This document shows positions 25,201 to 37,285 of a stretch of 64,000 bases of DNA, piece after piece. The translations under genes were made by a program, and so were the position numbers. How positions within the stretch are numbered: the stretch's first letter is position 1; each line of letters starts with the position of its first letter. The notes under the pieces were generated by a model. The model searched no databases. It saw nothing but the letters and a program-made list of their open reading frames with translations, and had not been told where the DNA came from. This DNA is from Monarcha castaneiventris obscurior (Eukaryota; Chordata; Aves; Passeriformes; Monarchidae), in the NCBI GenBank assembly GCA_026261815.1, contig JAMPIT010000350.1, forward strand, positions 3,720,001 through 3,784,000, in the 5' to 3' direction.

Positions 25201-28200
25201 GTAGACTCTTTCAAAAAACTGGTCTTGCTTTTAACTCAGAGTTTAACTACAGATTGTGGCTCAGCTATAGAACACCTGCACGCAATTCAATGCCTCATTT
25301 CCCTCCTCCTTCGTGAGTCCTCTAAGGAATGCACTTCTGCAGATGGCTTCTTCCTCAACATGTCTCCTGCAGCCCTTCTGCTCCCTTCTTAGCTGTTTCC
25401 ACAATGGAAATAACCTAATTTCTGCAAAAGTGGATCACTCAGTTCTTCTCTCCTGCCCAGTTACCATTTGTTGGATATCCCTCATCAAGAGACTTGTTCC
25501 CTACCAGAACAGCCAGTTAGTGACTGCTTAATGAAAATACAACTCTTAGCAAATTATATGCTGAACCAAAACCGTTTTTTTCCCCCCCATAGCGTAGGGT
25601 CTCCTAAATTGTCAATCCCCAAAGTTCACTCACTTTTCTCTGGTGGTCATAGCCAGGTGCAAGCACTACTCCCGCCATCTTCTGGGGATTTTTCCTCTGT
25701 GTGAGGCACCCCATTGAGAACACACAGCATCCCCTGAAAATACTGCCATGTAAAATGCCAAGAATTCAAAAGATTCCACAGTTTTGATAACTTTAGTGCT
25801 CTGCATATAAAGCCCAGTGTCTTTCAAGCAGCTGGCTCAAACCAGTCTTTTGAGACTGGTTGAAGTGTGCCTTTCTTTAAATCTTTGTCTTTTTGAGTAG
25901 AAATGACAGCAGTTTTCAATTTTTAATCTTTGTGACAATTTTCAGTGAAATAAGAGTGGCTAAATTTCTGACTTTTCCTAAATCTGCCTTCACTCCTTTA
26001 GTAAACACGTTAAAAGCCACTGAGGCTGGGTTTGGTACAACATTTGTTTTTCTTCATTTACCTGTAGGAGAACTGACTGCTCCAACATCCTTGATTTGCA
26101 TGTGACTTGCACCTTCCCATTGGCAAGCTTGGTCACCAAACACCTGCTTGTTTTGTATATGCCAGGTTAGTTTGCTATACATATATGACTTTGCTTCAAA
26201 ATCCCAACAAAACACAAGTTCTCTTTACTACACAGACATAATTCTCTCATGCTTCAGTGCCATCCTTTAACAAGCTGTTAAATAATAAATAGATAAATAA
26301 AAAATCAATTTAGAAAAACCACGCAGAAAAGTAAGCAGCATAAGAATGGGTGATGTTCCCCAGCAATCTCAGCTTTTTCATACCGCACAGGCTTTCTTGT
26401 CTTTTTTTCACAAGTCAACTGCCAGAACTATTTCAGAGAGATGCCCCAGTAACCTTTGATGTTCCCTACAGATCTCTCCTTGACACAGAGATTATAAAAG
26501 CAGTACTCTCAAAGAAATTTGAAACCTTGTTTTCTGCAAAAGCTCAGTTCTTGATCTTCTCCAAGGAAATAGAGTGTACTCTAAGTCTCTACTCCAGATA
26601 TAGCAAAAAGACCAGAAGGTGCCAGATAAATTTATTTTCTGTACCACCTAATGTTATTTCTATATCTGTATATTTATAAATCCTCCTTTGTCAGTATCTG
26701 CACAATGTAAAAAGTGAACGGAAGTGGTATGAACTATGCTTTGTTCTTGGCAGATGTAGCTCTGAGAAAAATGTGAGAGAGGTCATGGTCACAAAACAGA
26801 AGATGAACAAGAGGCTTGGATTCCCTTGGATGTCTGCCAGTGGATATCGGCTGATTCTCTTTGGACAACTGACTTGTGTAAACAACTTTCTTCTTGCAGC
26901 AAGTTCTTTGAGGCTGTTGATACCCACGAAGTTTTCAGGACCTCAACCACTCAGCTCTTCTGAAGCGTGGTTCCTTGTGTGGCACTGTAACCAATGCTGC
27001 TTGGAAGCCTGGGTTCATAGTGCCAGCTACAGAATCAACACTTCCACTAGATGATGAATTGGATTGCCTCTCTCTCCTTTCTCTGTTAAGACTTATAACT
27101 TCATTTAACATTATGAAGAGATTAAGAAACAGAAGCCTCAAATTTTAAGTGCTAAATTACCAAAGATTTTCAAGTGAGCAGTTATACAATGCAACAGGGG
27201 ATTTTTAAGCATCTTCCTTTAATCTAGGCTGTGATGAGGATATTCCTACCCTGGAAAGCAGAATGAAATTTTACTCAATATGAAGTGGAAGAAAGAAAGA
27301 TTTTGAACATTAAGAAAAAGGTAAACTTTAAGAGAGATGTGTGGACATTGAATGGCATAGGAAAACATGTAACTTATTAGGCCTGAAAATGTGGACTCTA
27401 GCTTTCATACTGAAGTATGTTTTTTAATTTTTAAAAATAGGAATTTGATTAATATCTGTTTCCAAAAATGAAAATGCACCTTATTTGAATGGAGTCCTAT
27501 GTGTACCAGTTGCTGTACCAATATGTGTAAAGAGATCACATGTGCGCTTGGAGAGCTGCATTCTAGAGCTACAGTCTAAAGGATATTCATGACAAAAGCT
27601 TCAGGCACCAGGCTAGACCTTGAAGGAGTCATTGGCACATAAAGCAATGAAAGCTGTTGTAAAGAGAGCTATCCAAATAATATACTGGTATGAAGGTACC
27701 CTCTGGAATGGCTTACATTCTTTAAGGCTGATATATATACATGTAAGACAAGTAAACTGGACAATACAGGGAAATTTGGACTCCAGATGTCTCTGGATTC
27801 CTCTTGTGTTTATTTATGCTTGCAAAATTGAAGACTCTGCAGGTCACTGCTAGAAATATAAAGATTGATCAACTGAGTTTGAGAAACCCACTGACATGAT
27901 CAACAGGACATTCATACTTATCCCTCATGTGACCAGTTAATTTTGTGTCAAGTGGGAAAGAGATGTGCCTTTTTACGAAGATAGGGTGATGCATGTTAGA
28001 GAATGATTTCAGTTTCAGGCCTGTTCTCATAATGACTGTTTTCAGTGAAAACTTACACACAGGCAATTGCACAGCATCCAACACACTGTAGGTACAGTGA
28101 GGCAACACGAATTGCTCTTGTTCTGGATCAGTCCAGGTGCTGGAAAAGAGGTAAGCTCTGGTTTATCTTTATTTGCTCTCCCCTGGTGCACACCACATCC

Positions 28201-30419
28201 TGGAGTTTGCCCTTCTCATGTGTTGGAGTCCTGGGTACCTGTCCCAAGGACATTTGCCTGCTTCTGGTGTCTATGATGACAAAGCTCTGGGAAAACCAAT
28301 TAAATTTAAAGAGGATTAATTGAAAACAATGCGTGAAGTCATAGCATACAAGAGTTTGAGTGTCCTTGTTATACCAAGTGTTAGAGTTGGAGAAAAAGTG
28401 ATTGTGGAAGCTCTAGCAGTGAATTAATCAGCGTATGATTCCTTCCCCCACTGAGAGTAGTACTTGAGTGGGAAATTATTTAAAACAGGTGGAATAGAGT
28501 AGGTGTTATCAGTCTGACTGTCATTCTGTTCGGTTTGGGGAATCTTACTGGTCCCTAAGGAAAGAGAAATCACATTCCTTGACTCGTGTTGTGCTGGTAA
28601 GGGATGATATGTTCAAATTGCTGGGAACATGTGTTGAATTGAATAGGTAGCAGAGAGAAGGAAGAGGTCCCTTAATTAGCATCCCACTTTCTGAAGTACA
28701 TATTGGTACAAACTGGGCTGAAAATTTATGAAATAGGAAAGAAAGAACAAATAACTGAGAGAGAACTTGCTCAGCCCCTCTGTGAGTAGCTACAAGCTGC
28801 ATTTCTACTAGGTTATCAATTCTTGCACATTTAATGCGTCATCTTTGTAATAATAAAGGCCAAGATCAGTTCCTTGCGGTTGACTTAATGTATGACAAGG
28901 TGTAAAATCAAAATACAGAAAGAAAAAATGAATTTAAAATACCCTTTTATTGCTCTAAAGCAGACTGAAGTTGTATATCTTTTCTCATGTTTGCCCTTTA
29001 GCTTTTGATGCTCTTTAGATTTATGGGGAAGTGCTGAATGAAAATGATAAATGGGCTATAGATACTGGAAAATGGAAATGTTGCTTGCCATCCTGCATAA
29101 TATGAGCAGCCACTCAGTCACTGGAAGATATTCCAAGTTTAAATGTACTTCCTGATGCTTCTTCTAGCCTTAGACTCTTTTTTTTCATGCCGCTTTCAGA
29201 GATACTATCTTACCATGAGATACGTGCTCTAACTAGCAAACTATAAGCTCAGTTGTGGAAATTACTTTCCATTGCTCCCCTGTAGATGTGTACCTCTCTA
29301 TAGGAAAGCACTGCAGCTTAACTGGAATAAAACCTTGGAGCATGAAATTAAGGATGGCTTTGTTGCTAAATAGTCAGATCATTAACATAGAGAGGAGTCA
29401 TGAACCATACTTTTTTGAACTAAGTTGTGTTTGTACAATTTATCCAGTAATTGGGTACTTATTACTTACCTGGTAGCTGGTTAAATGTGTAATAATGCAA
29501 TATAACCTGAGAGCTGCATGGTGCAAATATCAGGACTCACATTCTTCCAGTCCTAGGTAAAGTCCCATGATGCTTTGGAATGATGGAAATAAAATTTAGA
29601 AATTCAATTCAATCATATATCTTTCAGAAATGGAGTGTCCCAACATGACAAGGATAGCCATGGCTTTGAGTGAGGAAGTCTAGGATCAAGTCTCCTTTCT
29701 GTATGAGCCACAGCACAACTGCAGTGAAGGTCAACCACATCTTTAAAATGTCAGGACTGGAGGTGGATTTTTCTCATCTGTCTTGTTGAAACTGTTCCAA
29801 TTTACATCAGAACTTAAATACTCTGGGGCCAGAGAACAAATGAGAATGTACAAAACTCACTAAACTTCATACATAGGGTACTCAGATGAGGGAAAGGGAA
29901 TGATAATTTGTATTCACCCCATTTTCTTTTATATGTCTATATACAAGAGAAAACATCCCATAACATCTGTGGTTGAACATTCCATAATGTCTGTCTTTAG
30001 AAAGCTGATTCTCATTGCAGCTGTTTCTCACAATTCAAGAAGGAAGAAGTCTGCTGCTAATCTCAGACAATAAAAAAGAGATCAGTTATGTGGTATTCAG
30101 ATGATTATATCCCAAACTTCCTGTGTATTTTAGATACCAAAGGCCATGAAATGCGAGGGTGTTTGAGAAAGAAAAGGGATTATAAAAATTTATAGTTTTG
30201 GGGTTTTTTTTTTCCTTAGTGTTGAATCTCAACTAGTGCTCAGCTACTTCCACACTCCTGGAAACATGAAATGTTTCATTTTAAAATGCCATCTACAAAA
30301 TATGGATACTTCCAAAACATTTTCCTTCTCCTGGAGGAAAAGAGGCCATGGAGAGTTAGGGAAATATGAAGATATTTCACCACACCAACACCACACATCA
30401 GTTTGAATTTAATTAATGG
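19234..30419. other. Intergenic DNA, no gene recognised
   Basis: Eleven kilobases without a supportable gene. Open frames are at most about 131 codons, overlapping and unrecognised. A stretch near 23500-23570 ends in TAGTTCTATGATTTTT and faintly recalls a CR1 tail, but it is too weak to call. A hairpin at 25840-25861 has 9-bp arms, which is within chance for a region this size. Confidence 0.55.
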
Positions 30420-30637
30420 AATCATAGAATGATTTGGGTTGGAAGGGACCTTAAAGATCATCTAGTTCCAACTCCTCTGTCATGGGCAAGGACACTAGAC
30501 CAGATTGATCAGACCCCCATCCAACCTGGCCTTGAGCACTCCGAGGGACAGGGCATTGACAAGCTTTCTGAGCAACTTGTTCCAGTGCCTCACCACCCTT
30601 AGCAGTGTACAGACAGTAAAGGTTTTCTTCTTTAAAA
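30420..30637 (-). mobile_element. CR1 LINE fragment, 3' end
   Basis: The + strand shows AATCATAGAATGATTTGGGT, then GGAAGGGACCTTAAAGATCA and TCTAGTTCCAACTCC, the reverse complement of the classic CR1 3' end. It continues through CATCCAACCTGGCCTTGAGC and CAGTGCCTCACCACCCTTAG and is cut off near 30637, after the word that corresponds to 'gtaaagaatttcttc'. About 220 bp remain, all downstream of the coding region. Confidence 0.95.
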
Positions 30638-32176
30638 AAATCCATATTGGTAAAACCATAAAGCACAATTTTGGTAAGTAACTTACTGATAGCCTTTCCT
30701 CCTTTCCTCCCTTTCCCCAAAGTTAAACAATTGTACAAACTCATAGATAATGTTAGAAGACAGGAATGCCTGGAATGACAAACTAGACCTAAAAATAATG
30801 ACATGACTTGCAATTAGTGATTAATGGGATCCTTTTATTTGCCTTCAGTTTTCTTTTGTGAGCTTCTTTAAAAAGAACTTTTCTTTGCTGAGACTGAGTT
30901 GACCAATGGCTCTTCAGATCCCATAAGAGAAACCCCAGCACTTAATCTAATGGAGAATTTTCATTATCTCTTTCAAAATACCATAGTGATGAACACTGGG
31001 GAAATGACTATTAATCATTTGTCAGCTTCAGCAGCAATATAATTTATTTTTATCAGGCATTTAACCATATGAGGACAAGAACAGCAAAGGATAAATTTCA
31101 CTGGGACAGACTGCTTAGTCTTTCACATCATTTCTCACACAAAGTCTTGGGTTTTCACTGGTCCGATTAGCCATCACCAGTGCTGGCTGTGCTGGTGTGC
31201 AAGGTGGGTTATCAGTGAGCAGCGTCAACGCCCGACTGAGGACAGTGCCTGGAAAATGTGAATCTTACAGACAGGAGGTGGCAATGCCTCTTCTTTCCAT
31301 GGGAAGGCAGGAGGAGACTGGCTAGATAGCTGGAGGTCATTAGGAATGAATTGTTTCAACACAATTGGCCTAAGGAGAGGACTGAATATCTTTCAAAGAA
31401 AAGGACAAAACAAGGCAATTTGCATATCAGAGGAATCCAGTAATGAAGACTGACGTTAATGTGTTAATTTAGTAAATGTGAGAAAGGTGGGTGTGTGGGG
31501 GTGTCAGGTGGGAAGCAAAGATCTGAGACAAATGACCAATTGTGTCCCATTAGAGTCACCTCCATGAACTGCAGTTTGGAGGGCTGACACGTCTACAGCT
31601 TCCCCCAAATCCCTGACTGGACCCCTTCTCCCATTGCATACATCGTCTTCTTCCTTGTTCATAAGAATAACCAAGGTCTACCCAAACTTACTACATTTGC
31701 AAATACCCCTGAGCTGGTGATATTTTCAGGATATTTTTCACCATGGAGCCACCAGAAACATTCATAAATAACAAGTTTCCTGTATGACTTGATTTTCATC
31801 AAGCTTTGATCAAACCTTCATGGAGAAGTTTGAGTTAGAGGTGTAACTGAGTAGAATCACAGGCTCTATACCGCCTACATAATTGGTAGGATCAGGGATT
31901 TTTGCAGCAGTAGCTCACTGAGTTCCTGAGGAGAAGGCAGTATGCTCAAACTCTTTTCCTAAGGTATTTTTTGGCCTCTTGGAGCATCAAACTGAAACAT
32001 TTCTTGAAAATGGCCTTTTTGGTACAGAAGTCATTATTTGATACAGGCAGGGTAGCAATTATTTTTTTGTAGAAGCCCTTAACTGTTACTTCACAGCGAT
32101 GGTCTTCTGTTCACATTCCCTTGAGGGCCTGCAGAGCTCTAAGCATTTGTCTGGCATATTTCTGAGTGGGATGGAG
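30638..32176. other. Intergenic DNA, no gene recognised
   Basis: No gene or repeat family is recognised between the two neighbouring CR1 copies. Confidence 0.55.
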
Positions 32177-32960
32177 AATCACACAATCACACAGTCACAG
32201 AATTTACAAGGTTGGAAAAGACCTTGGAGATCGTCAAGTCCAACCTATGACTTAACACACACTTTATCAACTAAACCATGGCACTGAGTGCCACATCCAG
32301 TCTTTTTTCAAACACCTCCAGGGATGGTGACTCCACCACCTCCCTGGGCAGATGATTCCAGTGCCCTATCACTCTTTCTGTGAATTTTTTTCCTAATGTC
32401 CAGCCTAAACTTCCCCTGCTCCAGCTAAAGACTATGTCCTCTCATCCTGTCACTTGTTGCCTAGGAGAAGAGGCCAACCCCCACCTGGCTGCAGCCTCCT
32501 TTCAGGCAGCTGCAGAGAGTGATAAGGTCCCCCTGAGCCTCCTTTTCTCCAGGCTAAACACCCCCAGCTCCCTCAGCTGCCCCTCACAGGGCTTGTGCTC
32601 CAAGCCCTTCCCCAGCTCCGTTGCCCTCCTCTGGATGCGTTCCAGCATCTCAAAGTCCTTCCTAAACTGGGCGGCCCAGAACTGGACATAGCACTCAAGG
32701 TGTGGCCTCACCAGTGCCAAGCACAGGGGAAGAATGACTTCTCTGCTCCTGCTGGCCACACCATTGCTGATCCAGGCCACAATGCCATTGGCCTTCTTGG
32801 CCACGTGGGTACACTGATGGCTCATGTTCAGTCAGCTGTCGACCAGCACCCCCAGGCCCCTTTCTACTTGGCCCTTGTCCAGCCACTCAGTCTCCAGCAT
32901 GTAGCAATGCAGGGGGTTGTTGTAGCCAGTGTAGGACCCGGTGCAATACCTCATGTTTCC
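32177..32960 (-). mobile_element. CR1 LINE fragment with ORF2 C-terminus and 3' end
   Basis: The 3' tail lies at 32177 (AATCACACAATCACACAGTC on +), next to GTTGGAAAAGACCTTGGAGA. On the - strand a frame of about 107 codons (32502-32825) retains the CR1 ORF2 end, including [20 protein letters not shown] and [15 protein letters not shown], then [14 protein letters not shown]. It reads without a stop, so this copy is less decayed than those at 8.9 and 60.9 kb. It is 5'-truncated near 32960. The same tail variant and protein segment occur at 47350-48004. Confidence 0.96.
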
Positions 32961-35054
32961 TGAGCAGCAGCACTGTGACATATTCAGAAAAAAGTACTGC
33001 CCTAAGGAAAGCTAAGAGGTCACTTTCTCCAGCCTCCTGCCCCAGTGTGTGTCTTGCTATGCCTTGCCTGGCTAATCTTGCCTGGCTTCTGGACTTTCAA
33101 CCTTAAAAATCTTCCCTGATGGAGACCCTGGTGTCTCCCTAGACACCCTAGTCCAATGTTTAACTAGAGCTAGACATTTCTTGCCTTGCTGCGACAATGG
33201 AGTCTTACCCACTCTCCCCACAGGTATGGTGGAACAGCCCATGGTCATGGCACTCAGCCCCAGCTCTCCAGTCACAGCTCCCTGACCAGCCATGGCTTGG
33301 TGATGCAGGAGAGTAAGTTGTTTAAACTGACACTTAAAAGAGTCCTCATCTGCCTCTCTGAACAAATGAGTAGTCCAAGTGAGTTGCTTAGCTGCTGTGA
33401 GCTCTGTCAACTCATTCCGGCATGGATGACTAAGGAAGGAGTATGGCAGAAGTTTAAAATATTAGAACATATTTGTACCCTAATTTAGGCATGAGCACAC
33501 TGTGATTTCCAGCCTGTGAGCAGCTGCTCACATTGGGTCAAGGCACACTGGCACTATTATTAACTGTGGTCCTTCATTTCTGCGTTTGCATGGGAATGAC
33601 CTGCAGGTTTTGTGACAGATGCCCTGCCTCTCGTGGGCTGAGCCCACCTAGCTGTGCATCTGACTAACACAAGGCTTATTGGTGACTGCAAGGCATTACG
33701 TTTTTCCTTTTCTCAGCTGCTTGGTCTCCTTAAGCTTGATCCTTACAGCAAACCATTCCCTCATCCCAAATTACCACTAAATCTGTTTAAACCCAGACAA
33801 CAAAAATCACCTTTTAAAGTATTCTATTAGTCAAAATATGATTAATTAGGTTTGAGTTCTTTTATTTCTGAATAGTTTAAATACTTATAAATTAAAATTT
33901 AAATAATTATAGCCTTCTCTGGATATTTTAAAGAAAGAGCTATCAAGTATAAAGTTGAATTTTCAATGCCTCATTTAGCATGCTGCAAAGAAAGAAAAGA
34001 AGAATATTAAAATATTTTGTATCAGGGGTTTAGAACTGAAAAGAGAGACCTAGCATTCTGATTACTAATTAAGTTCACATTTAACACAAATAAAACATGC
34101 AGGGTTGTAAGAAAGTTTGACAAAAAAAAAGCCTACAGAGATCCGTACTTTTTGTGCTATAATTATATTGGTATTTCTATATTATTATAGTCATTATCTT
34201 GCCAGTACCCAAGACAAAAAGCCACTATTAAATCCTCTGAAGTTGATAGTGGCTGCATATGTATGTCTGTATGTGTGTAAAAGTATGAAGAGTTGTAAAA
34301 ATATTGAATGGGGTTCTGAAAATAGTCCCAATTTATGCAACCACTTAGCTGCAGCTACTGCAGCATGAATTTGACCTTGTGTCAGTGAGAAATTCAACAT
34401 AAACTGACTTGAGAAGAGCCTTGCTCAAGTCATGCATGGCTACCTACCCTTCAGTTTGCAGGAATTCCACTAAGCCACGTGCCAAGAGCAGACAGGTGAA
34501 TTACTGGCTACAAACACAAAGCCTGATCTAGATATTGAATCCTGCAGTTCTTTGAGGATGCCGGCTTGGCTCACAGCCCTTCACCCACTGATTGTGAGCA
34601 GTGTGTCTCCTGAGAGTTTCTTCAGCATTGCTCTTGGCTGCAGGAAATGAACAACAGAGCATGAAGCTGGCAGAGCAAAGTCTGACACTGCTCACTGTCC
34701 CTTGCTTGCAAAAGGGGTGCAGCCACAGACAGGTGAAGCCTGTGGACTGCAGAAGCAGCCCAGTCATAACCCCACTGGTTCCAACAGGAGTGTTCCAAGG
34801 TTACTTTGCTTCAGCTGAGGTGAGAATGGAGTCCAGTGTATCTTGATGTGGTCTTCTTCAACAGTCTCCATCATTCTTGTTACGTTGATTTTTATTAGTT
34901 AGAAATGTTTAATTTACTGAAGAGGATAGAAATTATTTTCAGGTGAGACATGTAACAATTTTTAAGAATTGATTAAGAGTGATTCTTAACAAAGAGACTT
35001 GGATTTTTCTGGGAAGGCCATTTTTCTATTCAGATTTAGATGTGCTAAATTTTT
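32961..35054. other. Intergenic DNA, no gene recognised
   Basis: 33000-33400 is moderately G+C-rich and unrecognised. 33800-34200 is very AT-rich with many short A and T runs. No gene is supported. Confidence 0.55.
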
Positions 35055-35082
35055 TATGGAGAACATCATCATGTTCTCCATA
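35055..35082. repeat. 12-bp perfect inverted repeat (hairpin)
   Basis: The arms TATGGAGAACAT (35055-35066) and ATGTTCTCCATA (35071-35082) are perfect reverse complements around a four-base loop, CATC. An ATC microsatellite follows directly. No terminator-like T run or transposon ends are visible, so a function cannot be assigned. Confidence 0.85.
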
Positions 35083-35102
35083 TCATCATCATCATCATCA
35101 TT
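35083..35102 (+). repeat. ATC microsatellite
   Basis: About six ATC units directly abut the hairpin at 35055-35082. Confidence 0.85.
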
Positions 35103-35659
35103 AAAAGTTGCTATGACATGAATTAGGGATAAGGACTTTTTAAACTGTAAAGTTGAATAGGATTGATCAATTATTTGAATGGAAGTTAAAGCTAACTGGA
35201 GTTTGGAGATTAATTTGAAAATGGTATATGTATTCTATTTTCAGGTACCTTTATGCATTCGAAGTGTGAACAAACACAGGTCAATCAAGAGGAAAAGCAG
35301 CAGCTTGGGAAGACAACTTTGTCTGGTATTATATTAGCATTATGTTTTCAGAATGAGGGTGCATGCAAACCTCTTCAGCTTTAGTTGGAGAGTTTGTGCA
35401 TTTAGGCCAAGCCAGATTTCATTTACAGAAGATCCTCCACAGTAGCAGGCTTCCTTTACTGAAGTTGCAGGAGGGACTCCACTCCCCCTTTTCAAACCTG
35501 CTCTATCCATCTCTGATACACAAGTCAGTCGAGCTCTGCTGATCTGTGGTGAGGAGGTGACCAGAGTTACTGAGTGATTGTCTAATACTGGCCATGTGGT
35601 CCAGGTGTCACAGGGAGGCTTGGGGAGGTTCACACCCCCACACAGACACTGCAATAGCA
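35103..35659. other. Intergenic DNA, no gene recognised
   Basis: Nothing recognisable. A 106-codon frame on the - strand at 35340-35660 resembles no known protein. Confidence 0.5.
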
Positions 35660-35826
35660 TATCATAACATCATAGAACCACAGAATGGTTTGGGTTGGAA
35701 GGAACCTAAAAGACCATTCTGTTCCAGCCTCCGTGCCATGGGCAGGGAAACCTTCCACTAGAACAGGTTTCTCAAAAGCCCTTGGATGTTTCCAAGGCTA
35801 GGGTATCCACAGTTTCTCTGGACAAC
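35660..35826 (-). mobile_element. CR1 LINE fragment, 3' end
   Basis: The + strand reads ATCATAGAACCACAGAATGG followed by TTTGGGTTGGAAGGAACC and, further on, GTGCCATGGGCAGGGA and CAGGTTTCTCAAAAGCCC. This is the reverse complement of a CR1 3' untranslated region and tail. Similarity ends after about 165 bp, so only the terminal part inserted or survived. Confidence 0.93.
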
Positions 35827-36787
35827 AGCTTCTATACTATCTTCCTTGAAAATCCAGATAAAAAATGCTATTGCTCTATCAAGCAAAGCTCTCAGGCAGG
35901 TTTCCAGATGGAACATTCTAGTTAGGAGTTTTTTTTCCTTAGCACTCAAATTAACAGTCTTTGGTCATATGTGGCTAGCAGTTGGTAGATATCTTCACTC
36001 TGAAATCCACAGTATTTGCCTTCTAATCTGGTCTCATTAATTAGCTTGAAGACCCAGAGCCATCCTGTCTGTATGATCAGGTAATCCTTTGTCACACTGC
36101 CACTATGGTCTGTGCCTTCTTCGCTCCTCTCTCCAACCACCTCCTGACCCAACATTTGCTTTATAAAATGCTACTGCTGGGTGGATTAGCTGCAGAGCAG
36201 TTTCTTCACTGAGTACCAGAGTTCATGCCAGGCACAGTCCTATGCACCATTTGGGGCTTCTCCTACAGCAGATAAAGAATGTTCCCCTTGATGTCATCCA
36301 CGTTTTCTTTATGTGTCAGCAGAGAAGCCAGATAACAGCATATTTTGGGGGATTCAAACACTCAAGAGACAGAGAAAAGTGTTATTCTGGAGACTAGTCC
36401 ATGGCTGTGGAGTCCATAAAAGGAAAATTAGAGTGAGAGGTGAATGCTGGGGCTTGGGTGCCTGCTGCCATGCTGGCACTCACAAAATGCATTTTCCATG
36501 TAAAGGCCTCCTGGAAGGATCTTTGTTGAAGATATTAATAGCAGAATGGCACTGAAATGCTTTGTTTCACTGAGATTGTCAGTAATTTTGGTGGTAATAG
36601 CCTTTCCACTCTCCCTGCAGCCCTTGGCAGGCAGAGCCCTCCTTTGTTCCCCTCATCAGCCCCTCTGCACTGCAAGCAGAGGGAAAGAGCCTGGGGTGAT
36701 AGCAGGAGGAAGGGGAGCAACAGCAGGATCTTGGGCAGGCAGCAGCAGCATCTCAATGCAAGGGGAACTGAGGTGGGAAAGAGGACA
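35827..36787. other. Intergenic DNA, no gene recognised
   Basis: No gene, RNA or repeat family is recognised. Confidence 0.5.
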
Positions 36788-37285
36788 GAATCATAGAATC
36801 ATAGAATATAGTGAGTTGGAAGGGATCCATCAAGATCATTGAGTCCAGCTCCTGGCCCTGCAGGCGGCAATCCCAACAGTCACACCACGTGCCTGAAAGC
36901 ATTGTCCAAATGTTCCTTGAACTCTGTCAGGCTGTGACCACTTCCCTGGGGAGCCTGTTCCAGTGCCCAAACACCCTCTGGGTGAAGAACCTTTTCCTAA
37001 TACCCAACCTAAACCTCCCCTGACACAGATTCAGGCCATTGCCTCAGGTCCTGTCACTGGGCACCACAGACAAGAGATCAGTGCCTGCCCCTCCTCTTCC
37101 CCTCATGAGGAAGCTGTAGATTGCAATGACATCTCCCCTCAGTCTCCTCTTCTCCAGGCTGAACAAACTAAGTGACCTCAACAGCTCCTCATACGGCTTC
37201 CCCTCCAAATCCCTCACCATCACTTGTATACTCTCTAATATCATAATGTCTTTTTTATATTGTGGTGCCCAAAACTGCTCACAGG
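36788..37285 (-). mobile_element. CR1 LINE fragment with ORF2 C-terminus and 3' end
   Basis: The tail is at 36788 (AATCATAGAATCATAGAATA on +). The - strand frame at 37044-37244 contains [20 protein letters not shown], the end of CR1 ORF2. It shares long near-identical blocks with the copy at 18528-19233, which places both in one subfamily, but it lacks the minisatellite seen there. It is 5'-truncated near 37285, after GTGGTGCCCAAAACTGCTCA. Confidence 0.95.

Noticed and set aside
25840..25861. Hairpin AACCAGTCT / AGACTGGTT with 4-nt loop
   Set aside because: Nine-base arms are expected a few times by chance in a region this size, and nothing around it suggests function.
32502..32825. - strand frame of 107 codons (also 47670-47987 and 18995-19534) as host genes
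   Set aside because: Their conserved parts are the C-terminal region of CR1 ORF2 ([16 protein letters not shown]), so they belong to the retrotransposon.
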